This document shows positions 14,801-22,751 of a stretch of 29,887 nt of DNA, in pieces. A model generated the notes under the pieces. That model was not told the origin of the DNA. It made no database searches and worked only from the letters and a program-made list of their open reading frames with translations. The DNA is taken from positions 1 to 29,887 of the forward strand of contig CAJUES010000045.1 of NCBI GenBank assembly GCA_910585765.1, written 5' to 3'. Position 1 is the stretch's first letter, and each line of letters begins with the position of its first letter. A program made the translations under genes and the position numbers. Origin of the DNA: an uncultured Lachnospiraceae bacterium (lineage in GTDB: Bacteria > Bacillota > Clostridia > Lachnospirales > Lachnospiraceae).

Positions 14801-16039
14801 CACGTGGAGCTGTACCGGCGCGCCAGGGTGCAGACGCTCAAAAACAGGCGGGAGGAGATACGGACCTGCCCCGCGGAGACGTACGCGGCGCTGATGCTCT
14901 CGCACATGGAGTCGAGTGCTCCGGCGGATGAATGCCTTGCCAGGCTTCTGAGACTGTACGCGGGGACTACGATGCCCGTTTCCTATTGGGAGGGGATTCT
15001 GTTCCCGCGCTGGGTGAACGGCTACCGCGGGGAAAAGCTCGACGCCTGCCTCGCGCAGGGGGAAGTGTTCTGGCATATGGAGGGCAAAGGGGGACTGCGC
15101 TTTGACCTTCAGGAGGGGATCGACTGGGACGCTTCGACGGATGTGCGGGAAGCGATGGCAGGAGAAAGCGGCCTGACCGAAAAAGAACAGCTGGTCTATC
15201 TGACACTGCAGCGGCGCGGGGCAAGCTTCATGCAGTCCCTGAACGGGGTGCTCGGCGGAGAGCCGCCCTACGATACCCTGATGTCCCTGCTGGAAAAGGG
15301 TATGGTGTACGCGGACAGCTTTGTTCCCGTGCGGCAGTGGACCGAGAGGGAGAAGGCGGGGAAGGCGACGGCGAAGCAGCGCGTCAGCATGCGGGTGAAG
15401 GCGATGCGCGCCGGCAGATGGGACATCGTGAGACCGCTGCGGGCTGCGGACGACAGACAGTCCATGGCTGAGACGCTGGAGAGATGCTTTGACCGCTGTC
15501 TGATCCTGTGCAGGGAGACTGCCGCGGCGTGCGGGGTTTCGTGGCAGGATGCGCTGTCCGTGCTCCGCGTGTGGGAGTACACAGGGCAGGCGCGGCGCGG
15601 ATATTTTGTGGAGGGATTGTCCGGCGCACAGTTCATCCGCGGAAAGGATTACGCCTCCATCACAAGAATGCTTGAAAAGAACCGGCAGATGCAGCCGGGA
15701 CCGCCGGTCTGGGTGAATGCGGCGGATCCGGCACAGTGCTGGGGCAAAGTGCTGTCCCACAGGGAGGGGCGGAGCTTTATGAACGTGCCCGGAAATGCGG
15801 TCGCCTGTCATGGCGGAATGCCCGTGGCAGTCCTGGAACGTCAGGGGAATATCCTGCGCGTGTTTGAGGAGACGCTTATAAATGAGTGTCTCGAGACGTT
15901 TGCGCAGGAGTACAGGAAAGGGCGCATCTTCCCCGGACTCAAGCGCGTCCTCGTCAGGAAATACCCGGAACAGGCCAGGGAGGCACTGACGCGCGCCGGC
16001 TTTTTCCGGGAGATGCAGGACTATGTGCTGTACCGATAG
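11804..16039 (+). CDS. lhr: Lhr-type DEAD/DEAH-box helicase, long form
   Basis: This is a large superfamily 2 helicase of the Lhr type, an ATP-driven 3'-5' translocase on DNA and RNA:DNA hybrids linked to DNA repair. It has 1411 residues, near the long Lhr form of E. coli (about 1540) and far above the Lhr-core (about 850). The motifs appear in order: Q-like PTPVQEKAW, Walker A SAPTGTGKT (residues 43-51), the DELH box (161-164), GLSATIAP, motif V SSMELGIDVGEID, and motif VI QRLGRAGHNPG. The Lhr winged-helix and beta-sheet region follows, then a C-terminal half with the crosslink-like Lhr-CTD layout. The start ATG follows GAGGG closely and overlaps nothing. It lies six bases after RNase HI. 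The long open frames opposite it are GC-driven shadows. Confidence 0.9.
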   Translation: MGNVLELFDERTQRWFQGALGEPTPVQEKAWQGIAAGSHVLVSAPTGTGKTLSAFLVFLDRMRRQAQEGTLGESLQLIYVSPLKSLAADIRENLRRPLEGIGAQEEITVGIRTGDTPQRDRQYMVRRPPHILIITPESLYLMLTSKTGQNVLATAKAVIVDELHALIDTKRGAHLMLSLARLDHLCGCPLQRIGLSATIAPLEAAAEYLAPEPVMIASPAMTKEIRLEVLGPYADAVKGRRKDPVWEELGALVFRYCQGSRSVIAFVEGRRYAEKLAYYVNILGGEGFARVHHGSLSKEQRIETEEALRDGRLRLLCATSSMELGIDVGEIDQVLQVGCPRTVSSTMQRLGRAGHNPGRTSVMYLFPRTAAECVSCGMTAQLAREGGVEQINPPSQCLDVLAQHLVSMAAFRSYAVDEVMEVLPRAWNFRAVTREDVQSVLRMLSGDYEHEHDIPVRPRILYDRIHDRVEGDGYSRMLAVSAGGTIPDKGLYTVKTEEGVKLGEVDEEFVYESQRGDRFILGAFAWKITNISRDIVTVVQAPVEGARLPFWKGEIKGRDKRTGEAFGRMFHGFQEAYEAGGLQKSLMALGLDETAVFLASGYLERQLKAAGSLPDDRTIIAEHFRDSSGNSQLMFHSLFGKRINAPLALLAAQWVRERLSGEIGSVDEEDGFLLYSYGRETLPEGVLEGLDPDTCVRKLEIMLPATPVFNMAFRYNSGRALMMGVRKNSRQPLWRQRLKSAEMLEQVVREEAHPLIRETRRECMQELWDAEGVRELLCDIRSGVVEVREIYTELPSPMSLPLQWAQEGAAMYDYSPTPRGIHTAVEDALRSEEKLLQPGSRELSQVQENMLLRQRLPKDAGQLHALLMTEGDLAAGELDVPVEWLESLAQGGRVLYLEQGLWIAAEEADVYEKALGGIGAWQQTGGSVPCEGETGAAASDDTAVCEAQLRIVRRMLRYRGAADAGQTAQRYGWHPAAAEEILEKLCQRSDAVRQEDKYYHVELYRRARVQTLKNRREEIRTCPAETYAALMLSHMESSAPADECLARLLRLYAGTTMPVSYWEGILFPRWVNGYRGEKLDACLAQGEVFWHMEGKGGLRFDLQEGIDWDASTDVREAMAGESGLTEKEQLVYLTLQRRGASFMQSLNGVLGGEPPYDTLMSLLEKGMVYADSFVPVRQWTEREKAGKATAKQRVSMRVKAMRAGRWDIVRPLRAADDRQSMAETLERCFDRCLILCRETAAACGVSWQDALSVLRVWEYTGQARRGYFVEGLSGAQFIRGKDYASITRMLEKNRQMQPGPPVWVNAADPAQCWGKVLSHREGRSFMNVPGNAVACHGGMPVAVLERQGNILRVFEETLINECLETFAQEYRKGRIFPGLKRVLVRKYPEQAREALTRAGFFREMQDYVLYR

Positions 16040-16055
16040 AGCGTTCTTATCCTAT

Positions 16056-16099
16056 GCCCGCTGTCTCAATAGTACCATAGTACTATTGAGACAGCGGGC
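16056..16099. terminator. 20-bp perfect stem-loop after the helicase gene
   Basis: The arms 16056-16075 and 16080-16099 are perfectly complementary over 20 bases around the loop CATA. The stem is far stronger than a usual terminator and lies 17 bases after the helicase stop. No T run follows on either strand, so if it ends transcription it does so differently, or it protects the 3' end of the mRNA. Confidence 0.55.
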
Positions 16100-16106
16100 G
16101 GCTTCC

Positions 16107-16160
16107 TATATGCTTAGTAAGTGCTGTTCACCGCGCGGGGACAGCGCGAATAAGCATATA
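16107..16160 (+). promoter_or_regulatory. long leader hairpin ending at the ribosome site of the surface protein gene
   Basis: TATATGCTTA (16107-16116) pairs perfectly with TAAGCATATA (16151-16160). Within, GTGCTGTTC (16121-16129) pairs with GGACAGCGC (16139-16147) with two G-U pairs. The stem ends one or two bases before the GAGG ribosome site at 16162-16165 of the gene at 16173. This is a good place for control of translation or mRNA stability. Confidence 0.5.
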
Positions 16161-16172
16161 TGAGGTATTGTT

Positions 16173-19100
16173 ATGAAAAGAAGGACAAGAGAGATCCTGG
16201 CATGTGTGCTCGCGGGGAGCGTTCTGCTGGGCACGCCCGCATGTACAAGGGCAGCGGAGGCAGTGGCGGTACAGAGACGGACAGACTGGGAGCGGCAGGC
16301 AGCTGTATCGACAGACCCGCAGGCGGAAGCGTGCGGCGGGGAGACCGGGAGTGTGCCCAAAGACAGAACGGGAGCACTGACATCGGAGCGCATATCATCA
16401 GAAAACGTATCAGAAAGTGCATCGGACAGCGCATCAGAAATCATGTCAGAAACAGCATCAGAAACCACATCAGAAACAGCATCAGAAAGCGCATCGGAGG
16501 ACGCATCGGAAACCATATCAGAAACCCCGTCAAAAACATCAGAAAGCGCATCGGAGAAAACATCGGAAAGCGCATCGGAGAAAACGTCGGAGGACGCATC
16601 GGAAATCATTTCAGAGGCCAGATCAGCGGACACACCGGAAACCGCATCATACAGATCAGAAACAGAACCGGGATCGATGACCGAGGAGTGCCAAAAGACG
16701 CAGGAGGAGCCGGAAAAGGACAGTGCGCAGGACGAGTGGGTGGAGCTCCCGGCAAGCCGCTTTACACCCGAGATATCCGCGGAGGGGGATCTGGATTACA
16801 GGACGTACATGGACAGAGCGGACGAGTTGATGATCCCTGTCAGGAGATCGGAGATTGAACAGGATATCCCCTTGAGGATCAAGCTGAAGGACAGCCCCCT
16901 GCACGACAGCGATTTCTATATCGAGCTTACCAAGGACGGACAGGTGCAGCAGTACGGCTATGCGGAGTGGATCCGCTATCTCGAGGGCTGCCATGGGTGG
17001 GTGAACGGCGAGACAGCGGTGAAGCTGAGCGACACAGGCAGGAACTACTTTGACTCGATTCGGGTCAGAGAGCAGGGGAGCACAGCGGACAGCGGGCAGC
17101 GCACGTACACGGTCTGGGCGGAAAGATCCGGCGTAAACGCAGATACATCAAATGCGGAGAACGGCACAAGGACTTACACGCTGGGAAGGGACACGCAGAA
17201 ACCGGTTTTGACGGAGCTGCGAGCGGACAACCAGTGCTATGAGCCGGCAGGGACGGACACCGAGCAGTATTTTCCGCAGGATTTTGTGCTGAGCGGCACC
17301 TTCTGCGACGACGCCAGCGGTGTGCAGCGGATCGAGTACACCGCGGACATCCGGGCGGGGGAGGATTCCGTCTGGATAGAGATAGAGACGGCGGACACAC
17401 AGCGCGCGGAGGCGGCGTGTGCAGTTGATTTCGAGATAGCGCTCGCGGACGGGTGCTATCCCGCGCTCGCGGTGCGGGCGCACGACAGGGCGGGAAACGT
17501 CAGTGACGTCAGGCGGTATGCCGGCGATGCGGGCGGATATATCAGCGTCGTGGTGGACAGCTCCGCGCCCGTGCTGCAGTTTGACGTGACGGCGGATGGG
17601 CAGCCCTACAGCGGTGAGGCGGACAACTGGACGAACAAGGACGTGCGGATCAAGGTCGCACCCGCCAAAGACACCTGCCCTTATGCGGGGATATACCGAT
17701 ACGAATATGTCTATATGAAGATCGGCGAAACGATGGCGGATGTGTCGGATAAATGGACAGTGCTTCCCGCGCAGGACAGCTCGCCGGCAGTTCTCACCGT
17801 CGCGGAGGACAGAAACGGCTACTATCTCTTCCGCGCCATATCCCGATCCGGGGTGGAGACGGCAGCGGATGCGGGACAGCGTATTCTGATACAGCACCGG
17901 GCGGCAGGGATCAAACCGGTCATCGTGAGCGGAGCGGACGAGGAGAAGCGCAAAAACGGTTGGTACAACAAGCAGTCCGGGACGCCGCAGATCCGTTTTG
18001 CGTATCCGGATTATGACACGGGTGTTCTGTCGGGGGAGTACGACGCGCCCATCACCCTGCACTACGAGCTGTTCCGGAGCGATTTTGTTCCCGATATGCA
18101 GGAGCCGGAAGCGCCGGAGCAGGATGCGGCTCCGGACAAGACGGACAGCGTGCCGGGAGCGGAGATCACGAAAAATAAGGCGGTGATCGGTGTCATGAGC
18201 TGCGCAGATGTGACTGTCAATGACGACGGGAGACGGGAGTTTGTCCTGACCAGGGACGATCTGGATCGCCATGTCGTCGAGCTTGGCTCCGATGACGGAT
18301 TCTACACGCTGAGGTACTGGACAACGGACAATGCCGGCAATCAGTCCCAAAAGCAGGTACATCACTACAAGGTGGACTGCCACGAGCCGACGGAGCTCAC
18401 AATGGAGCTGGCGGGGAGCGCGTTTGAGGTGGGCAGGGAGCCGTCGGTCACGTACAGGCGGTTTTACCGCGACACGGTATCGGGCAGCGCGGGCGCACAG
18501 TACGGCATCAGCGGCAAAGGTTCCCTCACGGTCAGCAGGGTCAAAAGAATCGGCGAGTGGAAGAACATGGGACGCGACGGCTCCGGGGATGCGGACACGT
18601 TCAGCATCACCCCGAATACGAGGTGTTTTCTTTATATCAGGGCGGAGGACGAGGCAGGGAATGTCACGGAGGGCTGGACGAACGGCATTGCTGTGGATAG
18701 CATGGCGCCGAACGAATCGCGTGGCGGAGACGGAAAAGAGCTGACGATCGCGCCTGTGGGGGCGAACGAGCACGGATTTTTCAACGCGGATATCGCCGTT
18801 GACATCCGCGTCATGGACGCGCCGGAGGACGACAACTGCTCCGCGCTGCAGTCCGTGACAAGCACCGTCGGAAGAGACGGGGAGAACACCGTCGCAGGGC
18901 AGGAGCTCTTTTCGTTTACGAAGGAGGCGCCGACGGAGGATGAGCTGACCGCGGCGTCCGGTTTTGAGGGCACGCAGCTGATCGACGCGGCGGCAAACGA
19001 GAGCAATGAGGCATATATAGAAGTCACCGCCACCGACAGGTCGGGGAACACAAAGACATCGACGCGGCTGTTGAAGATCGATGTGACAAAGCCCGAGGTC

Positions 19101-20798
19101 GATATCCGCATCGACAGGCAGGACGCGCGCAATGGAAATTATTACTGCCGGGAAAAAACGGTGACGATCTGTGTGCGCGAGCGAAACTTCGACCCCGGCG
19201 CAGTCAGCGTGGCGGTCACAAGAAACGGCGAGACATCGGAGATGGTGTTGACGGACTGGACGAGTGACGGGATTGAACACTGCGCAGTTTTCACACTGGC
19301 GGAGGACGGCGAGTACAGCATCACGGCAGGCTGTGTCGACCTGGCTGATAACGCGTCGGAAGTGGCAGTGTCGGAAACATTTGTCATCGACCGCACCGCG
19401 CCGCAGATCGCGGTTGCGCTGGATGACGGGCGGGAGGCGCAGTCAGCGGACAGGGAGTATTTCGGCACAGGCGTCACGGCGGTGATCACGGTGACAGAAC
19501 ACAATTTTCGCGAGGAGGATGTCGTGGTATATATGACACCCGTGTCAGAAAAGAGAACGTGGAGCCATGACGGGGATATCCACACACTGCGGATATCGTT
19601 TGAGGGGGACGGGTTCTATCATATAGAGTGTGCCTATGCGGATATGGCTGGCAATGCGGCGGACACAGTGATGCGGTCTTTTATCATCGATACATCCGCG
19701 CCGCAGATCCGCATTGACGGCGTTGCGGACGGCTCTGCAAACAGCGGTGCGGTCCTGCCCGTGATCACGGTGTCTGACACCAACATAGAGCTGTCGGACA
19801 TAGCGCTGACGGTGAGGACGGGCATCGGCGATCTTGTCGTGAACACGGTGGAGACGGCAGTGATCGGCGAGGGGGACGGCACAGGGTATCGCCTGACGCT
19901 GACAGACATGACGCAGCAGGCGGACAATCTCTACTATCTCACCGTGTCCGCGCGCGATAAAGCGGGAAATGAGGCAGAGCGCACCTGCCGCTTTTCCCTG
20001 AATCGGAACGGATCGGTGTATGATCTGTCGGCGTTTGTGCGATTGATGGAAAAACAGTACAACACATATGACGAGATCCGCGATATCCAGGTCATCGAGA
20101 TGAATGTCGACACGGTTGAGGACTTCGAGCTCTATGTGTCTCGCAACGGCGCGATCGGGTACGAGGCGGACTACACGAGCAGAAGGAGCGGGTCGGCAGA
20201 TACCGGGTACACCTACATATATCAGATCTGTAAAGAAAATTTTGCCGAGGAGGGGATCTACCGCATCAGCCTGTATTCCAGGGACAGGGCGGGAAACGAG
20301 GTGAACAACACGACCGAGATCCACGGGGAGGAGATCGTGTTCACGATCGACAACACGGCGCCCAGGGTGGTCATTGACGGCGTTGAATCGGGGAAGGTGT
20401 ACGACGTCGAGACGCAGCAGGTGCGCGTTGTCGTGACGGACAATTTCAAGCTCACGGAGGCGGAGCTGACGCTGGTGAACAAGGGCGGCGAGGTGATTGG
20501 CAGGTGGGACTACATGGAGCTTGCGGGCGAGAGCGAAGTGCTCGAGATCACGATACCGCAGTGCGACGAGCCGCTGTCACTCCTCTACCGCGTCAAGGAT
20601 GCCGCCGGAAATGAGATGCAGACGTTTCAGGGAGAGCAGACGGCGCTCGGTGATTTCCTCGTCACGACCGATCAGTTTGTGCAATTGCTCAACAGCCCGT
20701 CCCAGGCATTGCCGGGGAGCCTGCCCCTGCTGGCGCCGGGAGCCGCGTCATTGGTGCTGGCGGCAGGTCTGCTGCACAGAAAACGCAGGCGCGCGTGA
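16173..20798 (+). CDS. large secreted surface protein with Ser/Glu repeats and Ig-like domains
   Basis: This 1541-residue protein is predicted to be exported and displayed on the cell surface. The N terminus is a signal peptide (basic MKRRTREI, then a hydrophobic core to about residue 24, with a likely cut near TRAAEA). A low-complexity stretch of repeated SETASE/SESASE units follows (about residues 72-150). The bulk is a chain of bacterial Ig-like modules: the end motif D-x-A-G-N or a close form occurs about nine times (DRAGNVSD, DNAGNQSQ, DEAGNVTE, DMAGNAAD, DKAGNEAE and others), and strands begin with phrases such as IDTSAPQI and IDNTAPRV. The C terminus has a hydrophobic helix with a basic tail (HRKRRRA), a membrane anchor; a true LPXTG sorting signal is not present. 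No enzyme domain is visible. Adhesion or a scaffold role is inferred only from architecture. Confidence 0.85.
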   Translation: MKRRTREILACVLAGSVLLGTPACTRAAEAVAVQRRTDWERQAAVSTDPQAEACGGETGSVPKDRTGALTSERISSENVSESASDSASEIMSETASETTSETASESASEDASETISETPSKTSESASEKTSESASEKTSEDASEIISEARSADTPETASYRSETEPGSMTEECQKTQEEPEKDSAQDEWVELPASRFTPEISAEGDLDYRTYMDRADELMIPVRRSEIEQDIPLRIKLKDSPLHDSDFYIELTKDGQVQQYGYAEWIRYLEGCHGWVNGETAVKLSDTGRNYFDSIRVREQGSTADSGQRTYTVWAERSGVNADTSNAENGTRTYTLGRDTQKPVLTELRADNQCYEPAGTDTEQYFPQDFVLSGTFCDDASGVQRIEYTADIRAGEDSVWIEIETADTQRAEAACAVDFEIALADGCYPALAVRAHDRAGNVSDVRRYAGDAGGYISVVVDSSAPVLQFDVTADGQPYSGEADNWTNKDVRIKVAPAKDTCPYAGIYRYEYVYMKIGETMADVSDKWTVLPAQDSSPAVLTVAEDRNGYYLFRAISRSGVETAADAGQRILIQHRAAGIKPVIVSGADEEKRKNGWYNKQSGTPQIRFAYPDYDTGVLSGEYDAPITLHYELFRSDFVPDMQEPEAPEQDAAPDKTDSVPGAEITKNKAVIGVMSCADVTVNDDGRREFVLTRDDLDRHVVELGSDDGFYTLRYWTTDNAGNQSQKQVHHYKVDCHEPTELTMELAGSAFEVGREPSVTYRRFYRDTVSGSAGAQYGISGKGSLTVSRVKRIGEWKNMGRDGSGDADTFSITPNTRCFLYIRAEDEAGNVTEGWTNGIAVDSMAPNESRGGDGKELTIAPVGANEHGFFNADIAVDIRVMDAPEDDNCSALQSVTSTVGRDGENTVAGQELFSFTKEAPTEDELTAASGFEGTQLIDAAANESNEAYIEVTATDRSGNTKTSTRLLKIDVTKPEVDIRIDRQDARNGNYYCREKTVTICVRERNFDPGAVSVAVTRNGETSEMVLTDWTSDGIEHCAVFTLAEDGEYSITAGCVDLADNASEVAVSETFVIDRTAPQIAVALDDGREAQSADREYFGTGVTAVITVTEHNFREEDVVVYMTPVSEKRTWSHDGDIHTLRISFEGDGFYHIECAYADMAGNAADTVMRSFIIDTSAPQIRIDGVADGSANSGAVLPVITVSDTNIELSDIALTVRTGIGDLVVNTVETAVIGEGDGTGYRLTLTDMTQQADNLYYLTVSARDKAGNEAERTCRFSLNRNGSVYDLSAFVRLMEKQYNTYDEIRDIQVIEMNVDTVEDFELYVSRNGAIGYEADYTSRRSGSADTGYTYIYQICKENFAEEGIYRISLYSRDRAGNEVNNTTEIHGEEIVFTIDNTAPRVVIDGVESGKVYDVETQQVRVVVTDNFKLTEAELTLVNKGGEVIGRWDYMELAGESEVLEITIPQCDEPLSLLYRVKDAAGNEMQTFQGEQTALGDFLVTTDQFVQLLNSPSQALPGSLPLLAPGAASLVLAAGLLHRKRRRA
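16385..16620 (+). repeat. degenerate tandem repeat encoding Ser-Glu-rich units
   Basis: About 235 bases are built from variants of GCATCAGAAA/GCATCGGAAA in 12- to 24-base steps, encoding SETASE, SESASE and SEKTSE units. The repeats are imperfect but close enough for unit gain or loss in frame. They would form an extended, negatively charged stalk near the N terminus of the surface protein. Confidence 0.8.
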
Positions 20799-20807
20799 TG
20801 ATTATAA

Positions 20808-20836
20808 TTGAAGTCCATACTATTTCGTGCTATACT
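20808..20836 (+). promoter_or_regulatory. sigma-A promoter of the SGNH-to-LRR gene unit
   Basis: TTGAAG (20808-20813) and TATACT (20831-20836) are separated by exactly 17 bases, starting ten bases after the surface protein gene. Transcription would start near 20843, leaving a leader of about 130 bases. Confidence 0.75.
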
Positions 20837-20839
20837 AAT

Positions 20840-20970
20840 TGAGTGTACTGTCTGCCACAGATTGGATATGGTCCAGGCAGCACACCGGACAGCCGGGCTG
20901 TCCTATACTGGATAACAGGAGATCCGTCACGCAGTGTGTGACATTTCCTGGGAAAAGGGCATGGAAGATT
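20840..20970 (+). promoter_or_regulatory. structured leader with three hairpins before the SGNH hydrolase gene
   Basis: Three short stems are seen in order: CTGCC with GGCAG (20852-20880), GGACAGC with GCTGTCC around CGG (20887-20903), and GTCAC with GTGAC (20926-20942). No terminator T run follows. A GGAAG at 20963-20967 is the only candidate ribosome site. It does not match a riboswitch class I recognise. Confidence 0.35.
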
Positions 20971-22134
20971 ATGAAAAAATATGTGACAACATGGGGAAAT
21001 GCGGTGTCGATCGCGGACCGGAGACCGGAGAACTACGCGCGGGATCTGACACTGCGCTATCCCATACGCCCGATGTTTGACGGCGATAGATTAAAGATCA
21101 CACTCGACAATTTCTGCGGCACACAACCTGTTACGATCAGTCATGTCTATGTGGCGGACAGTGCGGACTCCGGGCGCGGGATCGCAGCGGAGACGAGCAC
21201 GCCGGTCACTTTTGACAACGGCAGCAGGGGCGTCACCATACCGGCGGGGGAGGCGGCAGTCAGCGACGGGATCCGCTTTCCGGTCAGGCGCGGAAATGAC
21301 ATTAGTGTCAGTTTTTATCTGGGGGATTTTGTGCAGATGCGCTCCGCGGTGCTGATCACGGGACCGCTGTCAAAGGGATATTACGCGGTGGGGGATTACG
21401 CGCAGAGCGGGATGCTCCCGCTGGATCTGACAAGAAACACGAACTGGTTTTACTTTTTGAGTAATGTGGAAATAGAGACAGAGAGCACGAACCGGGCAGT
21501 CATCTGCTACGGTGACAGCATCACCTCGCAGGCGTGGCCCGACTATCTTACGCTGCGGTTATTTCAGGAAGATATTGCGCATACTGCCATTGTGAGGAGG
21601 GCGGCGAGCGGGACGAGGATCCTGCGGCAGTATGACAATATCACGTACGACTCCTATGGATTGAAGGGATCCGTCCGCTTTCCGAGGGAGGCGCGGGTGA
21701 GCGGTGCCGACACCGTTATCATCCAGCACGGGATCAATGACATCATCCATCCTGTGGGTGTGGAGGTGAATCCGTTCCGCCCGTGGAGTGATCTGCCGAC
21801 AGCCGACGACCTGATACAGGGGCTGCGGGAGTACGTCCGCCAGGCGAGGGCGTACGGGCTTGCCGTATATATCGGGACGCTGCTCCCGATCTATGGCTGG
21901 CGCACGTATGAACCGTTCCGGGATGAACTGCGCTGCGCAGTCAACGCGTGGATCCGCCGGACGCCGGAGATCGATGGCTGCATCGACTTTGACGAGGCAC
22001 TGCGCGACAGCGCCCGCCCGGCGGCTTTTGCGCAGTGCTACGACAGCGGCGACCACCTGCACCCTTCGGAGAGCGCCTACGAGCGGATGGCGGCGCAAAT
22101 ACCTGAAATATTGTTGAGACACAAGGAGAAATAA
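20971..22134 (+). CDS. SGNH/GDSL hydrolase
   Basis: This 387-residue protein is likely a cytoplasmic esterase or deacetylase acting on an ester or carbohydrate. The N-terminal half (about residues 1-165) is a beta-rich domain. The C-terminal half is the SGNH fold: block I CYGDSITSQ with catalytic Ser183, block III QHGINDIIHP, and block V SGDHLHPSE with Asp361 and His364. No signal peptide is seen. The ATG at 20971 (MKKYVTTWGNAVSIA) is chosen because residues before it in the same frame would come from the promoter and leader and do not resemble the family. It is the first gene of a run of five closely spaced + genes. Substrate unknown; carbohydrate esterase is the best guess from the architecture. 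Confidence 0.82.
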   Translation: MKKYVTTWGNAVSIADRRPENYARDLTLRYPIRPMFDGDRLKITLDNFCGTQPVTISHVYVADSADSGRGIAAETSTPVTFDNGSRGVTIPAGEAAVSDGIRFPVRRGNDISVSFYLGDFVQMRSAVLITGPLSKGYYAVGDYAQSGMLPLDLTRNTNWFYFLSNVEIETESTNRAVICYGDSITSQAWPDYLTLRLFQEDIAHTAIVRRAASGTRILRQYDNITYDSYGLKGSVRFPREARVSGADTVIIQHGINDIIHPVGVEVNPFRPWSDLPTADDLIQGLREYVRQARAYGLAVYIGTLLPIYGWRTYEPFRDELRCAVNAWIRRTPEIDGCIDFDEALRDSARPAAFAQCYDSGDHLHPSESAYERMAAQIPEILLRHKEK

Positions 22135-22136
22135 AG

Positions 22137-22730
22137 ATGCCCACATTACTATTTATCAATGCCTGCGTGCGCGGCAAGGATTCAAGGACACTCGCTCTCG
22201 CAGAGCATCTTCTTGAACGGATCAGGGAAGCAAACAGCAGGGATATGGCATTTCACATCGAAGAGATCAGACTGTCCACTGAAAATCTGCTCCCGCTCAA
22301 CTACGAGAGACTGCAGCGGCGCGATGAGCTGCTGGCAGCGAGGCAGCTCCACGACACGATGTTCGACTATGCAAATGCTGTCGCGCAGGCGGACATGCTC
22401 GTGATCGCGGCGCCCTACTGGGACATGTCGTTCCCGTCCTCCCTGAAAATATTTTTTGAGGCTGCGAGCGTGGATGGGATAACGTTTACATACGCTGAGG
22501 ATGGGACGCCCGTAGGGTTGTGCGCCGCCGTGGATATGTACTATGTCACGACGAGCGGCGGCTACATCGGTGACTGCAATTTTGGATTTGAGTATGTCAA
22601 TGCGCTGTGCCGGCTCTACGGCGTGCAGAGCACGCATTTTGTCAGCGCACAGGGGCTTGACCTTGACGGAGCCGATGTGCAGGCGATCATGGAGGACGCC
22701 TGCAACGGCGAAATATTAAATTTTTCGTGA
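22137..22730 (+). CDS. flavodoxin-fold NAD(P)H-dependent oxidoreductase (AzoR-like)
   Basis: This is a 197-residue protein of the flavodoxin-like NAD(P)H quinone reductase / azoreductase group, which uses FMN to pass electrons from NAD(P)H to quinones, azo compounds or similar acceptors. The N-terminal strand and phosphate loop (LLFINACVRGKDSRT) and the FMN-site segment APYWDMSFPSSLKIFFE are clear, followed by ITFTYAEDGTPVGL as in AzoR. AAGGAG at 22123-22128 leads to the ATG, which lies two bases after the SGNH stop, so translation of the two is coupled. A physiological substrate cannot be given. The short distance to the VWA gene (21 bases) suggests one transcript, though a functional link to the VWA-MoxR genes is not evident. 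Confidence 0.85.
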   Translation: MPTLLFINACVRGKDSRTLALAEHLLERIREANSRDMAFHIEEIRLSTENLLPLNYERLQRRDELLAARQLHDTMFDYANAVAQADMLVIAAPYWDMSFPSSLKIFFEAASVDGITFTYAEDGTPVGLCAAVDMYYVTTSGGYIGDCNFGFEYVNALCRLYGVQSTHFVSAQGLDLDGADVQAIMEDACNGEILNFS

Positions 22731-22751
22731 GTCTTTCGCGACGGCGGGGGT

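Noticed and set aside
14354..15811. 485-codon open frame on the minus strand
   Set aside because: Opposite the C-terminal half of the Lhr helicase; no domain or start signal is seen.
16385..16620. possible CRISPR-like array
   Set aside because: Repeat units are short, variable and in frame within a coding gene, with no unique spacers of constant length.
16160..16858. 232-codon + frame full of Arg-Asn-His-Ile repeats
   Set aside because: It is the Ser-Glu repeat read in another frame; the signal peptide and Ig modules belong to the frame starting at 16173.
17148..19280. 710-codon open frame on the minus strand inside the surface protein gene
   Set aside because: Same reason: an antisense shadow of a GC-rich repeat protein, with no ribosome site or family motif.
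20690..20798. LPXTG cell-wall sorting signal at the end of the surface protein
   Set aside because: The nearest match is LPGSL, lacking the Thr-Gly of the motif; only the hydrophobic helix and basic tail can be supported.
20839..20970. N-terminal extension of the SGNH hydrolase by 44 codons
   Set aside because: It overlaps the promoter and hairpin leader, lacks a ribosome site, and the extra residues do not resemble the family.
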